The notes beneath the pieces were generated by a model. The model ran no database searches, was not told where the DNA came from, and saw only the letters and a list, made by a program, of their open reading frames with translations. 64,000 nt of DNA from JAAXHH01 sp965225915. Its GTDB lineage: Bacteria > JAAXHH01. A program made the translations under genes and the position numbers. Below, piece by piece: positions 26,976 through 34,099 of this stretch. The DNA is taken from positions 1,612,001 to 1,676,000 of the forward strand of contig OZ245326.1 in assembly GCA_965225915.1 (NCBI GenBank). The letters are read 5' to 3'. How positions within the stretch are numbered: position 1 is the stretch's first letter; every line of letters begins with the position of its first letter.

Positions 26976-28237
26976 GGGGTGTCCCCGTCTTTCACAGCGC
27001 CCATGACCTCCGAACGGGGTACTGCCGTCTGCGTGCTGTCCCCCATGCGCCGTACCATGACGACGCCGTTTCTCACCTCGTCGTCGCCGATGATTAGGGT
27101 GTACGCGGCGCCGGTCCGGTCGGCCTGCTTCATTTGGGCCTTCAGACTGCGGTCCTCCCACAGGGCGGCCGCGCCTACACCGGCCGCCCTGAGCTCCTGC
27201 GCCAGGACCACGGCGGCTTCCTTGGCCTCAGCGCCCAGGTAGGCGACGAATACCCGCGGCTTAGGCGCTTCCGGTGGTTCGATCCCCTCCTGCTTCATGG
27301 TGAGTATGATGCGTTCGATGCCGGAGGCGAAACCGATCGCCGGCGTTTCGGGACCGCCGATCATCCCGATCAATCCGTCGTAGCGTCCGCCGCCGCATAC
27401 CGCGTTCTGCGCGCCGATGCCCGCGGCCCAGACCTCGAATACGGTCTTCGTATAGTAGTCCAGTCCCCGTACCAGGCGATGGTTGACCTCGTACGGGCGT
27501 TCCAGTGCGTCCAGGTAGGACCGCAACCGGCCGAAGTGGTCGCCGCAGCCGCTGCACAGGGATTCCACGATCCGCGGCGCCCCTTCCGATATTGTCCGAC
27601 AGGGTTCGTTCTTGCAGTCCAGCAACCGGAGCAGGTTCTGTTCGTAGCGGCGGCGGCAGTCGATGCACAGGTCGCCCAGGCGCTGTTCGTACCAGGTCTT
27701 CAGCGTCGCGAGATATCCCGACCGGCACGCTGGGCAGCCCGTGCTGTTTACCTGGAAAGACAGCCCGCTTATACCGATGTCCTCGTAGATCTGCCAGGCG
27801 ACCTGCATTACCTCAAGATCGATGGCCGGGTCCTGGCTGCCCAGCGCCTCCACGTCGATCTGGTAGAACTGGCGGTACCGGCCCGCCTGCGGACGTTCGT
27901 ACCGGAAAGCCGGCCCGATCGTAAAGAGCCTCAGGGGCTGCGGCCTGCCATGCAGCTTGCGTTCGGCATAGGCACGGCAGATCCCTGCCGTGAATTCGGG
28001 GCGCAGGGTCATGCTCTCGTCGCTGCGGTCGAGAAAGGTATACATCTCCTTTTCGACGATGTCCGTGGATTCGCCGACGCTCCTTTCGAAGAGGCTGGTT
28101 TTTTCGAATACCGGCACGTCGATCTGCTCGTAACCGTAAAGCGCGCAGACCCGGTGCGTTGTTTCGATCACGTGGCGCCAGTGAGCCTGGTCTTCGGGCA
28201 GAATGTCGTAGGTGCCTCTTGGTGCCTGGTATTTCAT
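26972..28237 (-). CDS. hisS: Histidyl-tRNA synthetase
   Basis: A 421-residue class II synthetase that charges tRNA-His. Class II motifs and histidine-binding stretches are visible: TLRPEFTAGICRAY, FRYERPQAGRYRQFYQIDVEALG, the A-motif LVRGLDYYTKTVFE, and GGGRYDGLI. A cysteine-rich insertion (CPACRSG, CIDCRRRY, CSGCGDHF) is normal for bacterial HisRS. The C-terminal anticodon-binding domain is complete. ATG 28237 follows a GGAAGAAGGA site; the long open frame upstream is a shadow of lysY. Its place inside a lysine operon, between lysY and lysZ, is unusual. Confidence 0.94.
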   Translation of the reverse strand: MKYQAPRGTYDILPEDQAHWRHVIETTHRVCALYGYEQIDVPVFEKTSLFERSVGESTDIVEKEMYTFLDRSDESMTLRPEFTAGICRAYAERKLHGRPQPLRLFTIGPAFRYERPQAGRYRQFYQIDVEALGSQDPAIDLEVMQVAWQIYEDIGISGLSFQVNSTGCPACRSGYLATLKTWYEQRLGDLCIDCRRRYEQNLLRLLDCKNEPCRTISEGAPRIVESLCSGCGDHFGRLRSYLDALERPYEVNHRLVRGLDYYTKTVFEVWAAGIGAQNAVCGGGRYDGLIGMIGGPETPAIGFASGIERIILTMKQEGIEPPEAPKPRVFVAYLGAEAKEAAVVLAQELRAAGVGAAALWEDRSLKAQMKQADRTGAAYTLIIGDDEVRNGVVMVRRMGDSTQTAVPRSEVMGAVKDGDTP

Positions 28238-28254
28238 TTTCCTTCTTCCTCTTC

Positions 28255-29298
28255 CTATACCGGGTGCAGACCCGGAAACCCCAGGCCCGTCCGTTCGTCC
28301 CATCCGTACATGATGTTGAGGGCCTGCACGGCCTGTCCGGCGGCGCCCTTGACCAGGTTGTCCAGAGCGCCCATGACCACGACCCGGTCGCTGTGTTCGT
28401 CCCGCTCGAACCCGATGTCGCAGTAGTTGGTGCCCGAGAGGATCTTCGGATCGGGGTACCGGAACACGCCCTGGCGCTCCTTGATAATGCGGATGAAGGG
28501 CTCCCGGTCGTAGGCCTCCCGGTATATGCCCCAGATTTCTCTTTCGGACAGGTTGCCGTTCACAAAAGCGTGCGTCGTCATCAGGATGCCGCGCACCAGT
28601 TCGATGGCCGTCGCGGAAAAATGGACCCGGGGCGCCAGTCCCCCGAAAGTCAGTTCCTGCACGATCTCCGCCGTGTGGCGATGTCCGGTGGGCTTGAACG
28701 ACCTTACCGCGCCGCTCCGGTCCGGATGGTGGGTGGACCGGTCGGCCCGGTTCCCCGCCGCCGAGGAACCGATCTTCCCTTCCATGAACAGACGCGACGG
28801 GTCGACGGCGCCGGCCCTCACCAGCGGCGCCAGCGACAGGATCGCCGTGGCGGCCAGGCATCCGGTGCACGCGACGCACCCGGCATCCCGTATCTCCTCG
28901 CGGTACAGTTCGGCCAGGCCGTACACGAAACGGCCCAGGACTTCCGGTTGCGTGTGTTCGTGTCCATACCAGGTTGGATAGTCCTCCGGATCTCGAAGGC
29001 GGAAGTCCGCGCTCAGGTCGATCACGCGGCCGGCCAGGCCGGAAAGGGCGTCCCACCGTTTCATGGCCTCCCCGTGAGGAAGGCACAGGCATAGTACGTC
29101 GCAGGATTCCAGGTCGGCCATCGCATTGAATTTCAGGTCCGTGACCCGGCGCAGGTTTGGATGGGAACGGCCGACGGGCTTGCCGGCCAGCGATTCCGAA
29201 GTCACCTGCCGGATCTCGATTTCAGGATGGTACAGCAGCAGCCGCAACAGTTCGCCCCCGCCGTAACCGGACGCTCCTACGATCGACACCTTGATCAT
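28255..29298 (-). CDS. lysY: [LysW]-aminoadipyl phosphate reductase LysY
   Basis: A 347-residue ArgC-like NADPH reductase that turns LysW-aminoadipyl phosphate into the semialdehyde. GASGYGGGELLRLL is the nucleotide motif. The likely catalytic Cys147 lies in CTGCLAAT, whereas relatives usually read PGC before this site. HxH-type substrate residues follow (GHRHTAEIVQEL). ATG 29298 overlaps the lysX stop by four bases. The operon context separates it from ArgC. Confidence 0.88.
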   Translation of the reverse strand: MIKVSIVGASGYGGGELLRLLLYHPEIEIRQVTSESLAGKPVGRSHPNLRRVTDLKFNAMADLESCDVLCLCLPHGEAMKRWDALSGLAGRVIDLSADFRLRDPEDYPTWYGHEHTQPEVLGRFVYGLAELYREEIRDAGCVACTGCLAATAILSLAPLVRAGAVDPSRLFMEGKIGSSAAGNRADRSTHHPDRSGAVRSFKPTGHRHTAEIVQELTFGGLAPRVHFSATAIELVRGILMTTHAFVNGNLSEREIWGIYREAYDREPFIRIIKERQGVFRYPDPKILSGTNYCDIGFERDEHSDRVVVMGALDNLVKGAAGQAVQALNIMYGWDERTGLGFPGLHPV

Positions 29299-30134
29299 GA
29301 TTGGGCCACCTTTACCAGATAATCGACGATTCGGCCGGGAATGTCCACCCCCGTCGGCAGGACGCTGTTACGGAATTCCATGGTGTAGTTGACCTCGTTG
29401 ACCACGATCCCGTCCGGCGATTCCAGCAGATCGACGGCCACCACGCCGCCGCCCACCGCTTCCGCGGCGCGGGTGGACAGCGTCCCCACGTCACCCTCTA
29501 CGGGGCAGTTGGCCACCGTCCCCCCCAGGGCGGTGTTGGTCTTCCAGTGGTCCGAATAGCGGTAGATGGCACAGATGGTCTCGCCGTCGACCACGAAGGA
29601 TCGTATGTCCCGCCCGGGCTTGTCGACGTACTCCTGGATGTAGAACACCGAATGGTGGTACGATCCCAGGGTCTCCTTGTGTTCGAGCACCGCTTCCGCG
29701 GCATGACGGTCGTTGATCCGGGCGATCAGGCGTCCCCACGATCCAATGGGAGGCTTGAGCACAACCGGATAGCCCATGGATTCCATTTCCTCGAGGGCCG
29801 ACTCCGCCGTGAAGGCGATGCGGGTCTTTGGCGTCGGTACCCCGTGGTCTACCAGCGCCATAGTCGTCAGGAACTTGTTCCCGCACACGCGGGCTACATC
29901 GTACGAATTGACGGTTCTAACGCCGCTGGCATTGAGCATTTTCAGCGAGTAGAGCGCCCTGGAATGGTTGATGCACCGCTCCAGGATGACGTCGTGGTCG
30001 TACCGGTGGTTCTCCAGGTCGAAGACGATGCGCCGGTCGTCCAGCCGGTCGAAAACGACCCCGCGACGGCTGGCCGCCTCGAACAACATCTTCTGCTCCT
30101 TGGAAACAATGGAAAGCAGCATGCCGATCTTCAC
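29295..30134 (-). CDS. lysX: [LysW]-aminoadipate ligase LysX (intact copy)
   Basis: A 279-residue RimK-like ATP-grasp ligase that joins alpha-aminoadipate to the C-terminal Glu of LysW. The expected residues are all visible: Lys87 (GNKFLTT), Lys127 and the flexible loop KPPIGSWGR (127-135), the YRYSDHWKTNTALGG stretch, Asp235, and the metal-binding NEVNYTMEFRNS (246-257). It overlaps the stop of the preceding paralogue by four bases. An arginine-pathway role (ArgX) is less likely because argJ is present in the window. Confidence 0.88.
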   Translation of the reverse strand: MKIGMLLSIVSKEQKMLFEAASRRGVVFDRLDDRRIVFDLENHRYDHDVILERCINHSRALYSLKMLNASGVRTVNSYDVARVCGNKFLTTMALVDHGVPTPKTRIAFTAESALEEMESMGYPVVLKPPIGSWGRLIARINDRHAAEAVLEHKETLGSYHHSVFYIQEYVDKPGRDIRSFVVDGETICAIYRYSDHWKTNTALGGTVANCPVEGDVGTLSTRAAEAVGGGVVAVDLLESPDGIVVNEVNYTMEFRNSVLPTGVDIPGRIVDYLVKVAQS

Positions 30135-30985
30135 GATGCCCGCCCTCCTTGGTCCACCGTATCCACCACGTAGTCCATGATCTTCCCGGGAATATTGACC
30201 CCGGTAACGTCCGACGCGTCGGAAAGGCCGGACGGCGGGCCCATCTCCTGCACGTACCAGGCGTCCTTCGTGCGGACCATATCTACCACCGCGATACCGC
30301 CGCCAATGGCCCGGACGGCGGAAACCGCCAGGGCGTTCAATTCCTCCGTGACGGGCTCTTTCGCCATCAGGCCGCCATCTGCAATGGATCCGATCCAGTG
30401 GTGGGTCAGCACCGTTACGGCGGCGACCGTCTCGTCACCGACCACGTAAGCCCGTATGTCGTGTCCGGGCGCTTCGATGTATTTCTGAACGAAGAAGATC
30501 GAATGATGGTACGCGCCCAGGATGCGCTTGTGCTCAAGGGTCGTCGCCGCGGTATACTTGTCCTGTATGCGGGAGACCAGCTGGTCCTCGGGACCTTCCA
30601 CGGGTCTCAGCACGACCGGGTATCCTATGTCTTCCATGGCTTCGAGGGCCGAGCCCGGCGTATAGGCCAGGCGAACGTCCGGCGCCGGCACCCCGTTCTC
30701 CCGCAACGCCAGGGTCGTCAGCAGCCGGTTTCCGTAGGTCTCCACCACGGGCTGCCGGTTCACCGTGGGAATGCCCCAGTGGTCGAACACGGCCAGCGCG
30801 TACACGGCCCGATGGTGATCGGCGCAACGCTCCAGGACCACGTCGAGATCGATATGTCGGCGGTCCAGTTCGAATACCTGCCGGGTGTTGTCGATCGTCT
30901 TCACGACGACTCCCCGGAGACCCGCCTCGGCGATCAGCCGCTTTTCATCCTTGCGGATGCGCGACAGCACGATGCCCATTTCCAT
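30131..30985 (-). CDS. Degenerate LysX paralogue, probable pseudoenzyme
   Basis: A 284-residue protein that aligns to the downstream LysX over its whole length without a single gap. It keeps fold landmarks (VVLERCADHHRAVYAL, GYPVVL, EHKRILGAYHHSIFFVQKYIE, TGVNIPGKIMDYV). The ATP-grasp catalytic residues are gone. Lys87 is Arg, Lys127 is Arg, and the loop GSWG is GPED. RYSDHWKTNT has become VLTHHWIGSI, and NEVNYTMEFRNS has become QEMGPPSGLSDA. The open frame is clean, with no stops or frameshifts, so selection appears to maintain it. I infer a non-catalytic partner or regulator of LysX or LysW. It is the first enzyme-type gene after the terminator-like hairpin. Confidence 0.75.
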   Translation of the reverse strand: MEMGIVLSRIRKDEKRLIAEAGLRGVVVKTIDNTRQVFELDRRHIDLDVVLERCADHHRAVYALAVFDHWGIPTVNRQPVVETYGNRLLTTLALRENGVPAPDVRLAYTPGSALEAMEDIGYPVVLRPVEGPEDQLVSRIQDKYTAATTLEHKRILGAYHHSIFFVQKYIEAPGHDIRAYVVGDETVAAVTVLTHHWIGSIADGGLMAKEPVTEELNALAVSAVRAIGGGIAVVDMVRTKDAWYVQEMGPPSGLSDASDVTGVNIPGKIMDYVVDTVDQGGRAS

Positions 30986-31017
30986 GGATCTTACGTCCTC
31001 TTCCCGACCATACCATG

Positions 31018-31070
31018 AAAAAAGGAGCCGGCCTCTTCGCTCGATCAGAAGAGGAACATGGCTCCTTTCA
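31018..31070 (-). terminator. Terminator-like hairpin / possible attenuator in the lysine operon
   Basis: Read on the minus strand, AAAGGAGCC (31068-31060) pairs exactly with GGCTCCTTT (31029-31021), enclosing an inner stem CCTCTTC/GAAGAGG (31054-31048 with 31038-31032). T residues continue to 31018, giving six T in a row. This is a strong intrinsic terminator shape between lysW and the rest of the operon. Just before it, AGGAAC could instead pair with GTTCCT inside the structure, a possible antiterminator. Confidence 0.7.
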
Positions 31071-31101
31071 GTTCCTTGGCCCGGTTGTTTTTTGTTTTGA
31101 A

Positions 31102-31179
31102 TTAACGCGGGACTCGATGAGCGGACGAACGCAAATCACAATCATGATATCCATGTTTATGTTTCACTCGTTTGCTCAT
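31102..31179 (-). CDS. Possible 25-codon leader peptide
   Basis: ATG 31179 has AAGGA eight bases upstream and opens a 25-codon frame ending TAA at 31102-31104. The peptide is very basic, with four His, three Lys and five Arg, and its start reads MSKRVKHKHGYH. It ends 31 bases before the terminator-like hairpin, the usual layout of a ribosome-controlled attenuator. His and Lys codons would suit an operon for lysine synthesis plus hisS, but the run is not as dense as in classic leaders. It may be chance. Confidence 0.35.
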   Translation of the reverse strand: MSKRVKHKHGYHDCDLRSSAHRVPR

Positions 31180-31225
31180 CTTTGGTTTCCTTATCTGAGT
31201 ACGAAACCGCCAGGCGGTAACGAAA

Positions 31226-31390
31226 TCATTCGCCCCAGTCTTCTTCTTCTTCCGGAGCCAGTTCCAGCTCCAGTGGATTTACGCTGATGACCTCGAGTTC
31301 CGCGCCGCATTCTTCACACGCTATGATTTCGCCTTCAACGACATCATAATTCAAGTTGACCGCGGCGCCACATTCAGGGCAGAGTCCCAT
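31226..31390 (-). CDS. lysW: Amino-group carrier protein LysW
   Basis: A 54-residue carrier protein. CPEC at residues 4-7 and CEEC at about 26-29 bind zinc. The acidic C-terminus ends EDWGE, the invariant tail whose last Glu carries the aminoadipate-derived intermediates. ATG 31390 follows a GGGGGTG sequence. LysW protects the amino group and presents an acidic surface to LysX, LysZ, LysY, LysJ and LysK, all encoded downstream. It has its own promoter and is separated from the rest of the operon by 240 bases with a terminator-like hairpin, which could give the carrier a higher expression level than its enzymes. Confidence 0.95.
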   Translation of the reverse strand: MGLCPECGAAVNLNYDVVEGEIIACEECGAELEVISVNPLELELAPEEEEDWGE

Positions 31391-31487
31391 ATCACCCCCG
31401 TTTTACGGCAATGTAGCCTTGGAGTGAATCGTTTTCGAAGGTCCTTTCACCCTTCCGGGAAGGCCTTTCTCCTTTCAGAACTGACGC

Positions 31488-31515
31488 AATATATGGTGCG
31501 GGTCATCCGTGTCAA
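31488..31515 (-). promoter_or_regulatory. Strong sigma70-type promoter for lysW
   Basis: On the minus strand TTGACA (31515-31510) is followed by a 16-base spacer and TATATT (31493-31488). Transcription would begin near 31481, giving a leader of about 90 bases before lysW. It lies just after the gyrA stop. Confidence 0.7.
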
Positions 31516-31522
31516 GCGCTTT

Positions 31523-34021
31523 TTATGCTTCATCCGCGTCGGTTGTCCCGGCGGATTCAGCGGGTTCGGACGGCACCGATTCGTCCTCCTCGTCGTTGGG
31601 CGTGATCTTGGACACGTCGATCACCCGGTCCCCCTCGCCGAGGTTGATGAGCCGGACGCCCTGGGTGTTCCGGCCGATGGGGCGCAAGTTGCGGACTGGA
31701 AGGCGTATGATAAGGCCATTCGTGGTGATGATCATCAGTTCGTCTTCGTCGGCGACGGCGTGTATCGACACCACGGAACCGTTGCGTTCGCTGGTCCGGA
31801 TGTTGCTGACGCCCTTGCTGGCTCGGCGGGTCAGGCGGTAGTTCTCGATGCTCGTCCGTTTGCCGTACCCGTTCTCCGTAACGGATAGCAGCGTCGTATC
31901 CCGACCCGACGCCAGCATGCCCACGACCCGGTCTCCTTCCTCGAGCCGGATTCCCCGCACTCCCTGGGCGCCGCGGCCCATCGTCCGGACGTCGGCCTCG
32001 TGGAAACGAACGGCCTGGCCGTTCCGGCTGGCGATGACGATGTCGTTGTTGCCGTCGGTAAGCAGGGCCTCGATGAGGGCGTCTCCCTCCAGGATGTTCA
32101 GCGCCACGATGCCGTTTCTTCGGGGATTCCCGTAAGCCGAAAGGACGGTCTTCTTCACGAGGCCGCCCCGCGTCACCATCATGATGTAGTGCTCGTCGTC
32201 GAAGGTCCTGATGGGCAGGAATGCCGCGATGCTTTCCCCCTGGTCGAGTTGCAGCAGGTTGACCATGGCCTTGCCGCGGGCCGTACGTCCCGCTTCCGGG
32301 ATTTCCCACACCTTGAGCCAGTAGCATTTTCCGCGGTTTGTGAAGAACAGGATGTAGGAATGGGTCGAGGCGGAAAACAGGTGTTCCACGAAATCCTCTT
32401 CCCGGGTCTTCATTCCGGTGATGCCCTTTCCGCCTCGGTTCTGGCTGCGGTAGGTATCCATGGGCAGGCGCTTGATGTAGCCGGCGTGGGAAATGGTGAT
32501 GACCATCTCCTCGTCGGCGATCAGGTCCTCGATGCTGAGATCGCCTTCGATGTCGACCATCTCGGTCCGTCTTTCGTCGCCGTACCTTTTTTTCAGGTCG
32601 ATCATCTCGTCCTTGATGATCTGCATCCGCCGTTCCAGTCGCGAGAGGATATCCCGGAAATCGATGATGCGGGCGATCAGTTCGTTGTACTCTCCCTCGA
32701 GTTTGTCCCTTTCCAGTCCGGTCAGGCGCTGCAGGCGCATATCCAGAATTGCCTCGACCTGGGCCCGGGACAGCCCGAATTCGTCCACCAGGAGACCCAT
32801 GGCCTCCTCGCCCGTCTGAGATGCGCGGATGACTTCGATCACCCGGTCCACGTTGTCCAGCGCCACCCGCAGACCCTCCACGATATGGGCCCGCTGTTCG
32901 GCCTTCTCGAGATCGAAGGCCGTCCGGCGCAACAGTACCTCGTGGCGGTGGTCGATGAAGTGCTGAATGCATTCCTTTATATTCAGCACCCGGGGTCGGC
33001 CGTCCACGAGCGCCAGCATGGTGACGCCGATGGTGGTTTCGAGGGACGTCATCTTGAAGAGATGGTTGAGTACGATGTTGCCGGGAATGTCCCGGCGCAC
33101 ATCGATGGCGATGCGGAGGCCCGACCTGTCGGACTCGTCCCGGATGTCGGAAATGCCCAGCACGTGCTTTTCGCGGACGAGGTCGGCGATCTTCTCGATC
33201 AGGCTGGACTTATTGACCTTGTAGGGGATTTCCGTGACTACGATGGTTTCCTTGTCGCTCTGTTCGTGGGTCTCGATCGTCGTACGGGCGCGCACCTTGA
33301 TCTTTCCGCGGCCGGTGTGGAAATACTCGCGTATCGCGTTGCGGCCGTAGATGATCGCGCCGGTGGCGAAGTCCGGTCCCTTGATGTGCCCGGCGATCTC
33401 CTCGATCGATATTTCCGGGTTGTCGATCACCGCCACGATGCCGTCCACCACCTCGCTGAGATTGTGGGAAGGCAGGTTGGAGGCCATGCCCACGCCGATT
33501 CCGAGCGATCCGTTGCAGAGCAGGTTGGGGAACTTTCCCGGAAGCACCGTCGGTTCGTCTTTAGACTCGTCGTAGTTCGGCATGAAATCGACGGTGTCCT
33601 TGTCGATATCCTCCATCATCTCCATGGCCAGGCGGGACATTCTCGATTCGGTGTACCGCATGGCGCCCGGGGGATCGCCGTCGATGGAGCCGAAATTCCC
33701 CTGGCCGAAGACCATGGGATAGCGCATGCTGAACGGCTGGGCCATCCGCGCGAGGGTATCGTACACGGCGAGGTCGCCGTGGGGATGGTAATCGCCTATC
33801 GTCTGGCCGACGATCTTGGCGCATTTACGCGTGGGCCGTCCCGGAGTGAGGTTCAGGTCGCGCATCGCCACGAGTATGCGCCGCTGGGACGGCTTGAACC
33901 CGTCGCGGATGTCCGGAATCGCCCGCGACAGGTTCACGCTCATGGCGAAGTCGAGATACGAACTCTTCATCTCGTCTTCAATGAAGATAGGCTGGATGTT
34001 GTCGTGTTGTTCTACCGCCAT
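31523..34021 (-). CDS. gyrA: DNA gyrase subunit A
   Basis: An 832-residue type IIA topoisomerase subunit that breaks and rejoins DNA in the A2B2 gyrase. The catalytic Tyr123 lies in MRYTESRMS, and the GyrA-box QNRGGKG, which marks gyrase and not topoisomerase IV, is present before the six-bladed C-terminal beta-pinwheel. The C-terminus is acidic. In the quinolone-determining region the sequence is HPHGDLAVYD, so the site equivalent to E. coli Ser83 is Leu84, while the Asp87 equivalent is kept. It lies 78 bases after gyrB, probably in one transcript. Confidence 0.96.
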   Translation of the reverse strand: MAVEQHDNIQPIFIEDEMKSSYLDFAMSVNLSRAIPDIRDGFKPSQRRILVAMRDLNLTPGRPTRKCAKIVGQTIGDYHPHGDLAVYDTLARMAQPFSMRYPMVFGQGNFGSIDGDPPGAMRYTESRMSRLAMEMMEDIDKDTVDFMPNYDESKDEPTVLPGKFPNLLCNGSLGIGVGMASNLPSHNLSEVVDGIVAVIDNPEISIEEIAGHIKGPDFATGAIIYGRNAIREYFHTGRGKIKVRARTTIETHEQSDKETIVVTEIPYKVNKSSLIEKIADLVREKHVLGISDIRDESDRSGLRIAIDVRRDIPGNIVLNHLFKMTSLETTIGVTMLALVDGRPRVLNIKECIQHFIDHRHEVLLRRTAFDLEKAEQRAHIVEGLRVALDNVDRVIEVIRASQTGEEAMGLLVDEFGLSRAQVEAILDMRLQRLTGLERDKLEGEYNELIARIIDFRDILSRLERRMQIIKDEMIDLKKRYGDERRTEMVDIEGDLSIEDLIADEEMVITISHAGYIKRLPMDTYRSQNRGGKGITGMKTREEDFVEHLFSASTHSYILFFTNRGKCYWLKVWEIPEAGRTARGKAMVNLLQLDQGESIAAFLPIRTFDDEHYIMMVTRGGLVKKTVLSAYGNPRRNGIVALNILEGDALIEALLTDGNNDIVIASRNGQAVRFHEADVRTMGRGAQGVRGIRLEEGDRVVGMLASGRDTTLLSVTENGYGKRTSIENYRLTRRASKGVSNIRTSERNGSVVSIHAVADEDELMIITTNGLIIRLPVRNLRPIGRNTQGVRLINLGEGDRVIDVSKITPNDEEDESVPSEPAESAGTTDADEA

Positions 34022-34099
34022 GCTTTCCCCTTGAACGTATTATCCCGCGTGGGTTTCATTGTAATCCGTGGTTTCGAGCGTGATCGGCGCGCGCCCGGG

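Noticed and set aside
28238..29092. Long upstream extension of the hisS frame (to 29092)
   Set aside because: It runs antiphase through lysY; the HisRS family start and a ribosome site are at 28237.
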